Assembly (NCBI GenBank): GCA_030549175.1
Contig: JAUKUA010000004.1
Coordinates: 434,001 to 498,000, forward strand
DNA from: Lasiosphaeris hirsuta
Lineage: Eukaryota > Ascomycota > Sordariomycetes > Sordariales > Lasiosphaeriaceae
Direction: 5' to 3'
DNA: 64,000 nt
Shown: positions 12,130-24,496 of the stretch, in pieces
How positions within the stretch are numbered: position 1 is the first letter of the stretch
Layout of the letters: every line of letters begins with the position of its first letter
Notes under the pieces: model-generated
Database searches by the model: none
What the model was told of the DNA's origin: nothing
What the model saw: only the letters and a program-made list of their open reading frames with translations
Position numbers and translations under genes: made by a program

Positions 12130-12575
12130 TGGAAATGAGCACGACTTCCACCATGATGAAGAGGACATGTATTGTTGGGATATTTTGGGAAGCCGTTCTT
12201 GGCCAAAGCTTGTAAATAATATTTGATGCTGGAGGCCCTAAGGCATGGGGAATCACATAATATGTCACTGGTGCCTAATTGACGGAAATGTCCGGATTAT
12301 GGGTGGCAACCCTCCAATTTGCGAGGGCGGATGAAGTTGGATACTTCCAATTCCGTGAGCTCGGCTGAAGTTGGACAGGAAGTGGGACCCACATAAATAG
12401 TGTGGGTGACTGAGTCGTGCACTGTCCCAGCACGTGCCTTGAATTTTGGTGCCACTGAGCCACTGAGCCCTAGCCTTGGCTGAGTTTCTAACCCCCACCA
12501 AAATTTGCGGACTACAGTGATCTTTCCCGACATCATCAACTCCCTTTGGAGCATATTCACGGAAATCAGAGCAAA
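12130..12575 (+). promoter_or_regulatory. Promoter and 5' leader of ubiquitin-L40
   Basis: This is the RRN7 3' flank plus ubiquitin-L40 upstream sequence. A TATA-like ATAAATA (12393-12399) lies at the centre of an inverted repeat CCCACA...TGTGGG (12388-12406), about 180 bp before the inferred split start codon. No other element was recognised. Confidence 0.4.
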
Positions 12576-13333
<758 letters not shown>

Positions 13334-13880
13334 ACAGTTACTCTCCCATCATGGTCTCTGGCGTCTTTGGTTTTCGGCATCAGTCTCGTTCGGAGAAGGC
13401 TTGGCAGGGCGGTTACGACAAAACGTATGGCTGTTTTTTCGACCATAGCATGAGACTCCTGACAATCAATCTATGAACCCAAGCCGTTTTTGCAAGCCTT
13501 GTGCATGCCAGTGATTGACGTGTTGGATACTCAGCTTCTGATCAAATGGCTGTGACAGCTTCCAATAGCCTTGTAACTGCGCGCAGCGAATACGGAGCTG
13601 TGCACGTGACATAATAATGATGGGTCCAGCTGACTTACGTAAGCGGGTTAGGCCGCCAGGCCGCTAGAACTGTACATACGTGCTGGTGCATGTACGGAGT
13701 ACACCAAGCATTTCGTCGATGCAACAGCTGTCCAGAGCTTTAGGTTCCAGCAAGTCGCCAAACGACGACGCGCGCCATTTGAGCCTCGAATAACCCGCCA
13801 CTCCACCTCACCTCGCGCAGTAATAAAGTCAAAGAAACGAGCCATATTATACGTCGAGCGTCGGAGAGAGATATAAAAAG
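13334..13880. other. Intergenic (ubiquitin-L40 to Yip1-family gene)
   Basis: This is a tandem spacer. A short TATAAAA at 13873-13879 directly abuts the next start codon and is too close to act as its TATA box. Otherwise I see nothing. Confidence 0.5.
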
Positions 13881-14896
13881 ATGTCTGGATCCGGCTATGA
13901 TGCCGTCGTCGACATAGACGACGAGGTCAGTCCCACGATCCCATAACCCAAGCTCCCCACCCGCTGACATTCTCCTTCCCCCCCGGAAACAGGGCGACCT
14001 CGGCCACACTGACCTGCAGGAGGACCTCGAGTTCCACAACTCCAATTTCTCTGAGAGCACACCGGCGCTGCGCAAGGGGGGCGGGGGCGGCGGTTCGTCG
14101 TCGTCGGGGCTGCCGCCGCCGGCCACGGCGTCCAGCTCGTCGGGTAAGCGCCTCATCTGGACGATGTCGTTCTACGCCCAGTTTTTCGACGTCGACACGT
14201 CGTCGGTGCTAGCGCGGTGCTGGGCCGCGCTGTACCCCCGCGCCAACTTCCTCGACGTGCTCGAGGGCAACCCCGATCTGTATGGGCCGTTCTGGATCGC
14301 GACCACAGTCGTGCTCATCTTGTTCCTCGGCGGCACGATCAGCGACTACCTGGCGAGCACGGGCAAGGGCGCGTTTGCATATGATTTCAAGTTGTTGAGT
14401 GGTATGTCTTTTCTTCCCTCCCTGGCGGGTGGTGAGTGAGAGGAAGGGGGCTCACATTGTTGTGTTAGGCGCTGCTGGTCTTATCTACGGATACACCTTC
14501 GTCATCCCCGTGGCGCTGTACCTTGCGTTGCGCTATTTCGGATCCGAGAGCGCCAACCTGCTCGAGTGCTGGGCGCTGTATGGCTATGGAAACCTGATCT
14601 GGATCCCCGTCGCACTCATCAGCTGGTCGCCCATCACAATCCTCAACTGGGTGTTTGTGGCCGTCGGCTTCGGCGTCTCGGTCGCCTTCCTACTACGCAA
14701 CCTGTACCCAGTGCTCAGTGCCACCGACCGGCAGACGAGCAAGGTGCTGTTGATACTGGTAGTGGCGTTGCACTTTGGACTTGCGATCGCTATCAAGGTC
14801 CTATTCTTTGCGCACGGAAGCCCCGCGCTCAAGGACGGAGGAGGCGACAAGCCGCCCGCTGCGGATCCGCCGGCGAACCCGCCTCAGATGTTTTAG
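13881..14896 (+). CDS. Yip1-family Golgi membrane protein (YIPF1/2- or Yip5-like)
   Basis: Three exons (13881-13925, 13993-14401, 14469-14896) give 293 residues. Yip1-family proteins are five-span membrane proteins of the Golgi and endosomes that bind Rab GTPases. The N-terminal 75 residues are cytosolic, acidic, then Gly/Ser-rich. Five hydrophobic segments follow: FWIATTVVLILFLGG, AGLIYGYTFVIPVALYLAL, LYGYGNLIWIPVALIS, LNWVFVAVGFGVSVAFLL and LLILVVALHFGLAIAIKVL. The block PDLYGPFWI before the first segment is typical of the YIPF1/YIPF2/Yip5 branch. The C-terminus is short and Pro/Asp-rich. It is convergent with the rhodanese gene, 255 bp away. Confidence 0.87.
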
Positions 14897-15151
14897 GATA
14901 GGAGAATGGTATCCATTAGGAGGAAAATTGCTTGTATTTTTTTGGTTTAGATTTGGTTGTACAGCGCAACAGCTGTCGCAAAGGGCAATCCGGCCCTGGC
15001 GTTTCGGAGCATACATGGATGGGGGGTTTGCTAGGTCTCTTGTAAGAGTATATGACTTGGTATGGTACACTGCATGGCCGGAATTTAATCTTTACGATCC
15101 GTTGCCTCGCCGCCAGTGACCTCTCATCTCCCCAATATATCCAAGACTCCC

Positions 15152-15905
15152 TTACCGCTGCACCTTGCCCCCCTTCGCAGCCCAGTCCAGCCAGCTGCCA
15201 GGGTACTCGCCCACGTTCGTCCAGCTGGCTTCCTTGGCCAAACTGGCCGCGCCGCGGCTGCGCACGCCCGCCTTGCAGTAGAAGACGACTTGGGCGTCGC
15301 GCGCCGGCCGCGGGAACCCAAAGTGGTCCTCGAACTCACCTTCCGTCAAGTAGAAGGCGTCAGGGCGCGTCGTGATCGGGATGTTTATGGCGCCGGGGAT
15401 CCAGCCTGTTTCTTGCAGCTCGCGGGGTTCGCGAGTGTCTGTAGAGAGGGCAAAGTTAGGGGTCGGCGTTGAGGGATAGGGGGAACGGGGGTAGACGAAC
15501 CGACTATTGTAACTTTGTGGGAGGGCGACTCAATGAGGGCTTTCATCTGTAAAGAGGGGTTAGTGGCCGCGGTGTGTGTGTGTGGGCGCGCCGTCGAGGG
15601 GAGTTGGTTGGGCATACTGCTTCAAAGTCATAGATCTTGCTCGGGGGCGGCTCCGGAGCGCTCCCCTTCTTGGTTGTTAGAAAGGAGCGCGTCTGCGCTG
15701 GTGTGATGGTGCTGCGTGAGGCCGCCGGGGCTTGCGGCTGCTGGCGGTTTGCTGTCGCATTAGAGCTGGCGAGGATCGCATAGCGGTTTTGTTGGAGGTG
15801 CAGCTGTCGTCGTTGCGGCTGCTGGATCTGTGTCGTTCGTGCGCCTGGTGCCTTCAAGGGCGTCGCGGTCCGCGCGAGGGATGCAATAGAACGTCTAGAT
15901 GCCAT
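15152..15905 (-). CDS. Mitochondrial single-domain rhodanese (thiosulfate sulfurtransferase-like)
   Basis: Three exons (15905-15618, 15546-15501, 15438-15152) encode 206 residues. The first 90 are rich in Arg, Ser, Ala and Gln (MASRRSIASLARTATPLKA), consistent with a mitochondrial presequence. The rhodanese domain follows: IYDFEAMKALIESP, DTREPRELQETGWIPGAINIP, and active-site loop YCKAGVRSR with catalytic Cys166, ending YPGSWLDW. The family resembles yeast Rdl1/Rdl2, which move sulfane sulfur between donors and acceptors. The middle exon is only 46 nt; the DTREP motif forms only when the second intron is removed. An ATG further upstream (15974) would add a less presequence-like leader, so 15905 was chosen. 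Confidence 0.88.
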
Positions 15906-16827
15906 TGTGTATCGGCGTGTGAAGAAGGTATGCAGAAGAAACATTTCGACTCGATAGCAAGCAAGATGCGACACTTAAAATGGTGTAACCAACGTTTGTT
16001 GAAGATTGAACGTTAACCTAATGGTACGTCTCAGCACCACCTAGATTACACACCTACCTAACCTTACCCACCAGCGCACCGCTTCGGACGAAATCGGCGG
16101 AGACGTGAGCTGCGGCCAAGATCGAGACTGCAAACGCCAGCCGCATGTCGCTCGACGTCATTCGTCACCCAACCACTGCCCTCCCTCCCCAGCTCGGCGG
16201 GCAAGGGCTTGCATTGAAAGGAGCCGGGCCATAACGTGAGCCATATCCCTAAGAGCGCCAGCTACCACGCCTTACACCTAAAGAAGGCGTGAAGGAATGT
16301 CACGGATTGCTCGGCCTCCCCCTGACTCGCCGTCACGAGCTGACATGGAGCCAGATCTGCGCGGGAGCCTCAGGCCAACTTCAACGTCACCTCTCACGCC
16401 ACAGATAACTGGTTGTGAATAATCATGTTGGTACTGAACTCCGCTACACCTCTCCATGCTGATGCTTGCCTCCTCGCCTGACGACTCCTAAAGCACTTAT
16501 CTCAATCAAGCCCCATCGCCTCATCTCCGACCATCCGTCTCCATTCGCCAAAATGGGTGTCCGATTCAACGGCTATGTACAGACTTTAAGTATTACAATT
16601 GTCTAGGTTGGCTTGGCTCGGCTAACAGCCTCTTTTCCAAGCGTTGAGCCAGCCGAGCTCTAAATCCTGAGCCCGGTCTGTACTCGGTCATTAATTATCC
16701 CACAATCCACGTCACTCACCTCGGCGCGGCGCCGGGTTGATCCCTTGTATCAGGGTTGTGACCGTCTCTAGGTGTGCGGTGTCTTTCTCATCCGCGCTAG
16801 TACATGGCCCAAATCATCACAATCATC
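15906..16827. other. Intergenic between two minus-strand genes
   Basis: This holds the rhodanese upstream region and the ERG5 3' flank. A well-placed ATG at 16553 after a pyrimidine-rich stretch opens a frame of only 17 codons, and no splice continuation was found. Nothing else can be supported. Confidence 0.5.
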
Positions 16828-18676
16828 TCATTGTTGCTTTCTCTCCTCAAACGTCAATGGGCAGTTGTCCTGGTTTTGTTGTCAGTCAGCTCTTCTCGGC
16901 TCACGGTTTCTTAACAAACGTACCTTGGGGAAAATGGTAGCAAAGACCTTGATCTCCTCCGATGTAGGTGTGGGGTGATGCTTCCAGTCCAGGGTGAGCG
17001 ATGCCTTTCCAAGCATGAGGACGAGATTCATCTGCGCATAGTGCTGTCCAAGGCAGTAGTGGGGGCCAGTGCCAAAGACGAGGAAATTCTTCGCGCCTTT
17101 GACCTCAGCGTCACCAGTGTAGTACCGCTCCGGGTCAAACTCATCTGGGTTCTCATATACGTCAGGGTCGCGAAGAGCCATATATGTTGTGGCCACAATC
17201 ATAGCGCCTATCGTCACGTTAGATACTACTCCACTCAGAAACGCGTCTGGTTGCCTACCTTTAGGAACAGTGTATGTGGGGGTAATAGGGAAGGCCTTCT
17301 TCGCGACATAAGGGGTCATGATGACCGGAGGGCGGTATCGGAGAAGCTCCCGAATCACAGCACGAGTATAGGCCATCGATTCAAGCTGGTCGAGGGTGAC
17401 AACCGCGTGGGGGTCGCCATTGCGGGTCCTGAGGTTCTCCTCTCTCACGCGATCGAGGATTTCGGGACGCTGCGCCATGATCTGGAAAAGCCAAGTAGAA
17501 GCGCTGGAGGTGGCGTCCTGAGAGGCAAACAAAAAGGTGAAGATGGTCTGAGCAATTTCATAATCGCTGAATTCTCTGACGAGTGGGTTCGGCTTCTCAA
17601 CGCCCTCGAGAGTGGTGCCGCTCGCCTCGGCCTCGCGCCACTTGCCGGAATCGAACATGGACTTTACCCAAGCATCCAGAATGCAGGTGACTTCACCTCC
17701 GGCAGCGATACGGACCTTGCTCTTGGCCGCGCACTTGGAGAACTCGATTAGAACCATGTCGGCGGCCTTCTTTCCGTACCAAGTCTTGGTGAAGGGGATG
17801 ATGATGGGGAAGTTGACCAGTTCGAGTGCCTCGGTAATGAGATAGTAGTCGTCGGCAATCTTCTTTACGGCCTCGTCCGAGATGTAGTGACCGACAAAGG
17901 TGCGGCAAGAAACCGCGGTGATGACCTCGCGGAATTCTTGCATAAACGGGATTGGCTTTCCATCGGCATTCTTGGTGACGTCGAGAAATCGCTTGAAATA
18001 CCGGTTGTAAACCGCCTCTTGGCCTGGCAGGTAGATCTCCAGAGCCTTGCGCGTGAACAGGCCGTTCAGACCCTTGCGGTACTCGACATGGGCCTTGCCG
18101 TCCAGGAACACAAAGTTGTCGGCACCGAGCAGCTTATGGGCAACATCGACGACGCAGGGCTTGACAAACGCGGGCGAGTTAAATACCTTCCGGGCCATAT
18201 CGCGGGTCGAGGCAATCACGACGAATCTGGAGATCATATCAGCATATTTGTGCCAGCCATACACAACCGCTCTCCCCATGCAACGAGCTTGGACTTACTT
18301 GTGGAAAACGGAGACACAGCTGAGAGGTGCACTCGCCCATTTCGCATAATATTCCTCGAACTTGGGATTAACCGACTGAAGGAAAGGCCCGATGAAGGGC
18401 ATCTTCCATGCAGGGCCGACGATCGATCCCTTCTGGACAATGTACCGGACTGCGCAAGCGGTCTGTCAGCATTGGTCCTTTCTAAGGGGGAAATCGGCAG
18501 ACAGGTTACAAACCTTGATCGTAGACAACGAGAAGTGCCAGGAGGGTAAAGAAGACGGACCAGGCGTTCGTCTGCGCAAGGGTCTCGACAACATATTCGA
18601 GAGACTGGGGCACATTGACGGTGCCGAATCTGACGCTCGCCAATGGCGACGCGAAGCTCGTCGCGTTGGTAGCCAT
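16828..18676 (-). CDS. ERG5: Sterol C-22 desaturase, cytochrome P450 CYP61
   Basis: Five exons (18676-18514, 18449-18299, 18226-17259, 17207-16924, 16869-16828) give 535 residues. ERG5 introduces the C-22 double bond late in ergosterol synthesis, in the ER. An N-terminal anchor ([10 protein letters not shown]) precedes [12 protein letters not shown]. The I-helix [13 protein letters not shown], the ExxR motif in [10 protein letters not shown] and the heme loop [10 protein letters not shown], with axial Cys479, are all present. A 51-nt intron must be removed between VPKG and AMIVATTYM, and a final intron joins IFPK to [13 protein letters not shown], matching the usual ERG5 tail; ignoring it gives an unrelated C-terminus. 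A 22-base A run (18822-18843) lies in the upstream region. Confidence 0.95.
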
Positions 18677-18821
18677 TGTGTGCGACTCGAAGGTTAACCA
18701 GCTAGCAAAAGAGAGTGTATTGCCCGTGGTAAGTTCAGGAGCTGCTTGGCTCTCGCGGCAGCAGTGGAGAAGGTGGGAATGCTGCTGCAGCGGATGATTG
18801 CAAGCAAAAGGCACACCGGCC

Positions 18822-18843
18822 AAAAAAAAAAAAAAAAAAAAAA
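18822..18843. repeat. Homopolymer A(22) upstream of ERG5
   Basis: Twenty-two A in a row on the plus strand, which is poly-T in ERG5 orientation, about 150 bp before the ERG5 start. Poly(dA:dT) tracts commonly exclude nucleosomes in fungal promoters. Its exact length may also be affected by sequencing error. Confidence 0.8.
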
Positions 18844-21800
18844 CTTGAGGGGGCGGTGGGAGATCTAGTTGAAATGGAGGGAAAAGGCGAGGGACCCAGA
18901 CACAGCAAGCCGCCAGGGCCGGGAGCGGAAAAGAGATTTCGGGGGTTCTGGTGCAAGGAGGGATGCTACCAGGCCGCCTCTCGCCCTGCGACGCCAGGAA
19001 CCACAGGTGCTGATGCCGGGGTCAATCATGGAGCAAATTTGGCGACCGAACGACCCAGTGGGGTCTCGTAAATTGCCTGCGCGGCAGGTACCATCGCAAC
19101 GGGCGTCAGGAAAACAGTGACAGCCAGGAGCGGGCGACACATGACCCCAAACCCAAAAGCACACACGGCTTGTTGGCTGCCCACCAACTGCTCAGATTTC
19201 CTATCACCATCTTCACTACATAACTTATCGGGCCACTTCTGGCACGGAAAGGAGGCGTGGTACACCAAGCTAGTGATGCTGTGACTTTCGAGAGCGTCGC
19301 TTCGCTGACCTGCACACGCGATGGACACACGCAATATGCACCCTTTATCGGCGGCCGTGGCTGACAGGTTATCGATCCTTGTTAGCGGCTTTCAAGATTT
19401 TTAAATCAGGGGTATTGCCTAGCTAAGGACCAATCCTGCATGCCAATTACAGATTCAGTTTTGATTGAGCAGACAACGCTCGAAATGCATCTAAAACCCG
19501 CTAGCTTTGGGCTTTGATCGTTGTCTTGCTGTAATTCAAGCTCGGTCGTGAGAGGAAACATCAGCTTGTGCACAGCTCGAGTAAGACTTTGGTATGGTGT
19601 TTTGGCTCCAGGTCGCCGCAATCTTGGGGCGCGCATCGCAAATGTGTCATCCCATTGGCTGGGCAGAGCTCGGGAGCTAAGGCGGCTGGGCTTCATCTGG
19701 GGCCGCATGGCAGATCCTTGCCATCATCTCAGACACGTTGGATTGTCAAGAACATCAATAAATAGGCACCCTTGCTCCAAAGCTGAGCACCTGCAAATGT
19801 TTACTTAAGTTTTCTTTTCGACTCTCTTCATCCACTATCAGGAAGTACAAAGCAAAGAAAGGTCATCTCGAGTCAACAATCAGCTGAGAGCTTAGGCCTT
19901 CTAGCGATAATTCCAGCCGATCCTTCCCCGCTCTATTTTCTCAGCGAATCTCGGATCCAATCGAGTCGAACTCCTGCCTTTGTGGTGGGGGTTTTAAGTC
20001 CCGCGTGTTCCCATTGGCCTTGTTCCTGGATTTCTCCAGGAACGATGGTTCGAGTACAGCGGCACTAACATCACATTCCCCTACTGCTCTCCGAATAACA
20101 AATTGCTGGTCTTGAAAACCCAAGTCTATCGTACTGATTGATATGTTCATAATCTACTGACAATAAGCTGTTCGACTACCTCCAGCGCTCGCCAACAAGA
20201 AGCACAACATGAAAGAGGCACTTGTGCTCTTTTCCTCTCAGATCGGAAACGACGCAAAAACCTCTACTAGCACCATCAAGACAATATGTACCTGTTCAAC
20301 AACTCCGTGCCAAGGTGGTGTTTAGAAATATGTAACACTCCAGGAACCAATGTCGGGTGAGCACTTGTATGCCGGCGCGCCTTCCTCCTGACGCAGATTC
20401 GATGCAAGGCATGAATGCGAATCCGAGTCTTGCTTGCGCCGATTGGACAATTCACAGCTGTCGAATACGAACACGAAGCAGGCCAACAACTGCCTATCAA
20501 TCGGCCTCACCGCCTTTCCCATCTGCCGGCATTCACCAGCCACATTCAATGCAGATGTGTGGCTGTTGGCATGTGGCGGGTGAGTGATATATCCAGACAG
20601 ACACTATCCAGACCTGTCATCCTTCAATGTAACCTCAAATCCCGTCACACAGAGCTCGAACATCGGCGTGTGTGTCATAGTCACAGCCACAGAGATCCTT
20701 GAAAAAGACTCGGTGCAAATTTCGCTCGGGGGCTGATGAGGACAGAAAGATTATAGCTGGAATTGAGCCTGAACCGATCCCACCCCGAAACAAAATGAAT
20801 GCCCTTCCAACACGAGCTACTACGAATATAGTGACATCGATGTTTTGATGCCTATGCAGGCAGTGAGATTCCGCACCATCATCAACATCCTGCTGCTGCG
20901 TGATTCTCATCTGCCTGGCTCCCTTCGGAGTGGTAAATATGAAAACAACAAACTTGGTATTCCGGGTTTGCCCACAGTTTCCCCTGCCGCGGTGCCTGCC
21001 TTCCTTCCTGTTCCGCCATTTCCAGCCCTGTATCCCACCTTGAAAAGCCGGGCAGTTCAGGCTTGCCCGAAAAGAAGTCGGCGGGTGAAAAGGTCCCAGG
21101 TGACCCATTCCACGCCCGGTCGCCGATCGCAGCCGCCGAGCCCTGCTCCGGAAGAGACTATGACGGCGGCGGTGCCGTATAATTGTCGCGGCAGAGCTGG
21201 GGCTGATGAGTCAGGACGACCCAGCCCGATGCCAGAGGGAACTTCGAAACCTAGTTGCTCGTCCAGAGTCACAGCGTTTGATCCAATCCCAACTCAACGA
21301 GCTTCCTTCCAGTCATGCCATGCCCGCCTGGGGCCCGGTTGAAGCGGCAGGGGGAGCAGTTTTTCGAGGCATTTCTACCCACCCTCTCCCAGATACGCGC
21401 GTCCCCGATTGGGTCCCAGAGCCCGCATTAACCATTCGCAAAGCGGTCCCGCAATATTATTCGCAAACTATTGACATGTTGGCGGCGTCGCAAGCCACAT
21501 CAGCTGCAGCGCATGACGAAGCGCGCCTTGACCCCAATCCGGCTCAGGCATCCCTCCGCTCCCCCAGGTTTTGCTCACCTGGGCCACGAAAGAAAATAAA
21601 AAACCACGCGTAGTTGCCCACCATCCGGCTCATTTTCTCGCGGGTCCGTGCCTGCGTGGGTGTCTTGTACGCACCACGCGCGGCTCTGCGTAAGCCCGCC
21701 GCTTTGTTACGCCGTTCATGGCGTAGGCTGTGTCAATTGCCCCTTGCAGAGGGACGCTCCCGAACAAAAAAGGTCGGCACAGTAGCCGGTGTAAAGCCCC

Positions 21801-22057
21801 CATCGTGACTCACGGGGTAGGTAGGAATGGGATTGGTGTGGCTGGTGGTAGCTACTATTGCGAGACGGCATTGCCGGGTGTGCTACCAAGGCCGGGTACA
21901 TGGCGACCTTTACTTGCTGGCGCTTGTCCTCTTGTAGGAGCTTGACATTCTGTACATAAGAGCAAGACGACTTCAGCCTTGGGCATTCATTCTCGCTTGT
22001 AATAGACAGACCATTTCTACAAAGCAAACAAGCGAAGCCTCGGATACTTGCAAACCT

Positions 22058-22087
22058 TATATATGCTGAAAAATCTTTGATATAAAC
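22058..22087 (+). promoter_or_regulatory. TATA-like elements before the small orphan gene
   Basis: TTATATAT (22058-22065) and TATAAAC (around 22080-22087) lie about 80 and 60 bp upstream of the ATG at 22140, in a leader rich in C and A. Placement suits a fungal TATA box. This is based on pattern only. Confidence 0.4.
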
Positions 22088-22139
22088 ACGCAAGTTGACT
22101 ACTCCCAAACCCACCAAACAACCCTCAACAACCATCAAA

Positions 22140-22388
22140 ATGTCGTCCAGCTACGGCTTCTCCATGCCTGTCGACCGCAAGCTCGGCATGCAAATCGCCC
22201 ACGCCAGCCGCGTCGAGCAGTCCTACAGCCGGCGCCAGCCCGTCGAGCGCACCGCCAACTTCGACACGGCCTCGGTCAACAGCGCCGCGACCTTCTCGAG
22301 CCGCATCTCCCTCCTCAAGAGCAAGTTCCGCCGCTCCCCGTCCAGCAGCAAGCAGACCCTCCGCTCGCAGCCCCGCTTCGGGCTCTAA
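22140..22388 (+). CDS. Small hypothetical protein, 82 residues
   Basis: A single uninterrupted frame starts at an ATG in strong fungal context (ATCAAAATG). An in-frame upstream ATG at 22095 would add 15 residues but sits very close to the TATA-like elements. The protein is basic and rich in Ser, Arg and Gln, with no hydrophobic segment or signal peptide; it includes the blocks SSYGFSMPVDRKLGMQIAHA, RVEQSYSRRQPVERTANFD and ISLLKSKFRRSPSSSKQTLR. Codon use is strongly C/G-ending, like the known genes here, which supports translation. I recognise no family. It is convergent with ASK1. Confidence 0.65.
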   Translation: MSSSYGFSMPVDRKLGMQIAHASRVEQSYSRRQPVERTANFDTASVNSAATFSSRISLLKSKFRRSPSSSKQTLRSQPRFGL

Positions 22389-22915
22389 GACCACAAAATA
22401 CAGACAAGCCGGCAGCTTCGACATGTCGGGCTGCTTGCTCGCTCCTCGTCTTTGAGTAGGATGTTTCTCGGCCGCGCCCGCAATCGTCTCTTTTGCCTTT
22501 TTCGGGTAGTGGTATAAACATGCCCGGATCTGCTTCCGTACAACCTACAAAACCAGAAAGCCGCGCCGCACGCTCCTAACGAGTGTGCGACGCGCAGCAA
22601 GCCGCTACCATGGCGCTGCACTAGATACCGCGGCCCGAAGGCCGCGGGGGCGAGGTGTGCCCGCGAAGAAATTGGGACCGGAGGTCCTCGCGGGTGACCT
22701 TGGATTGGGGGGAGAAGAGTGTGCCAGACACTGTGGGGTAAAGGGGGCTAGGTTATAGAGTTGATCCAGGGCGAACACAGCATCTCCTGGTTTTATTTTT
22801 GTTTCCCGGACAGAGTTAGAAGGGGGAAGTCTTAAGGGGTATCTCTTGTGCTTATTCAGCTACCATAAGTTCATGCAACACTGCTTTTGATATCAAGCCT
22901 ATCGCGTGTCCCGCC
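22389..22915. other. Convergent intergenic spacer (orphan gene / ASK1)
   Basis: This is the 3' flank of two convergent genes, with a GC-rich stretch (GGCCGCGGGGGCG) near 22640. No gene or RNA was recognised. Confidence 0.5.
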
Positions 22916-24496
22916 TCAAAAAGTGTCATCCAAAATGTTGGGGTTCATCTTGACCATGGTCGGGCTGTACTCGGAGGACTCCGGCTCCGCTCCGGCAGTC
23001 AAGAGGATGTTGTCGACGATACGCTTAGACGCCTCACGAGCTAACGCAACATGTTAGTGACCCGAAAGAAACACTGCAAGTGGAATGACATACCTGGGGT
23101 TTGTAATAGTTTCGACGGCGGCAGCGCAAACTGGATCGTCTTGGGCGGGCTCATGCCCCCAAACCCCTCATCACTATCGCTCTCCCACGTAATCTCCTCT
23201 GTATACCCCTTCCCCCCGCCCTGCCCACTCGCATACACGTCCCTCGTCTTCCTCCCCGTCGCCGGCGTCTGCACACTCAGGCCAGGGGTTCTCGGTGCCT
23301 TCGCCGCAGCCGCGATCCTGCCCCGGTACGCCGCGCGAACTGGCGACATGAAGGCGGCGCTGCGCAGCTGCGGGACGGCCATCTCGGGGCTCGACATGGG
23401 GGAGTCCTGCCAGATGGGCGCCTTCTCCTTGTCCTTGCCCTTACCGGTGTCGTCGTGCGCCGGGGGCTTCTCCGTCACCTTCCACTTGATGGGCGACACA
23501 CCCGTGCCGCCCTTGAGTGGTGTGGCCATGACGCGGTAGTTCTTGTCCAGCATCCGGTGTAACAGTGGGTCCTTGTTGTTTTGGCGCTGCCCAAACTGTG
23601 TGTCGTCGTCCTGGTAGCCCCGCCCGTGCACCTGCGCCGACGACCGTGGCGTCATGGACATGTCGGGGAGGCGTGCTGTGTGCTGCTGGAAGAGAAGCTC
23701 CGTGTCTTCTTCCTCCTCCTCCTCCTCCTCCTCCTCCTTTTCGTCTGCGGGGTTCGCAGGCCGGTTGGGCGCTGTGCTGTTCGTGCCGTCCCCGTATCGG
23801 AGCTCGCGCTTCTTCAGCGCCTCGTATGGCGAGTCCAGCCCGGCGAACTGCGGGCGCATCGACATCGACTTAGTCGCCGGTGGGCGCGGGGTGCTTCCCG
23901 TGAGATTGCCATCACCGTCGCTCAGAACGGACTCATCATGCCCACCTGTATGGCTGTGACTGTGTTGCTGGAAGGCGGATGACTCGTCGCCCGCGACGGT
24001 CGCGCCGTCATCGTGGCCAGCGCTGCGGGGTCTTGGCGTGTAATCGCGTGTGGTCTCGTCTTGTACCGTGGTCTCTCCCTCGCCGGTCAGGGCGGTGCTG
24101 TCCTCGCCGTTGGCAAGTTCCTCGTACCCAGACAGTGAGACGTTGGCTGAAGCCTCGAAGAACTGCTTCCAGAACTGCGACGTTTGTTAGGCCAGATGCG
24201 CAAGAATTAGATAAGTAGGATTACCTTAGAGGCGTCCCAGACTGCGCGCGACTGCTCGCCATATTGCTCTACAAGGGGCAAAATACTGGTGGTGACAATG
24301 CGATGCGCTCGGCTGAAGTTGGAGTCGATTTCTGTGGATTGCCGTTGCCGTCAGTTCGTGCCCAAGGGGAGCTCTAACTTTTTGATTCGGTAATAAGGGG
24401 CGCACCTTGCAAAGTCAGAGTGATAGACTGTTCAAGCCTCTCTAACTCCTCAGTGAGGGTCAGATTCCTTGGCGCGGCCGAGCTTGGGCGAGACAT
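22916..24496 (-). CDS. ASK1: DASH complex subunit Ask1
   Basis: Four exons (24496-24406, 24331-24225, 24174-23094, 23040-22916) give 467 residues. Ask1 is part of the DASH/Dam1 ring, which couples kinetochores to microtubule plus ends. The conserved N-terminal helices cover about residues 12-75: NLTLTEELERLEQSITLTLQ, then SNFSRAHRIVTTSILPLVEQ, then WDASKFWKQFFEASANVSLS across a 50-nt intron. The long middle is disordered, with a run of about ten Glu near 213-222 and many SP/TP sites, consistent with the Cdk regulation known for Ask1. The C-terminal SPTMVKMNPNILDDTF, typical of fungal Ask1, is reached only through the last 53-nt intron. Confidence 0.92.
23707..23738. repeat. Trinucleotide (CTC/GAG) run inside ASK1
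   Basis: About ten CTC repeats on the plus strand encode the poly-Glu tract of Ask1. As a coding triplet repeat it may vary in length between strains without shifting the frame. Confidence 0.8.

Larger units (their letters stand above)
18677..22139. other. Intergenic (3.4 kb) between divergent ERG5 and the small orphan gene
   Basis: No supported gene. A TATA-like AATAAATAGG near 19756-19765 is followed by a CT-rich stretch (TTTTCTTTTCGACTCTCTTC, about 19810-19830) that looks like a promoter and transcript start, but no substantial open frame follows, so an untranslated RNA or a relic is possible. The longest ORF (20635-21108, minus) has no family features. A short A/T-rich promoter lies just before 22140. 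Confidence 0.5.

Noticed and set aside
13873..13879. TATAAAA before the Yip1-family gene
   Set aside because: It ends one base before the start codon, too close to act as a TATA box for that start, and the N-terminus after this ATG fits the family.
16553..16606. ATG in good fungal context after a pyrimidine-rich leader, opening 17 codons (MGVRFNGYVQT...)
   Set aside because: No splice donor/acceptor pair extends it to a plausible protein.
20635..21108. 157-codon minus-strand frame in the ERG5 upstream spacer
   Set aside because: Mixed composition, no domain, no codon bias; judged random.
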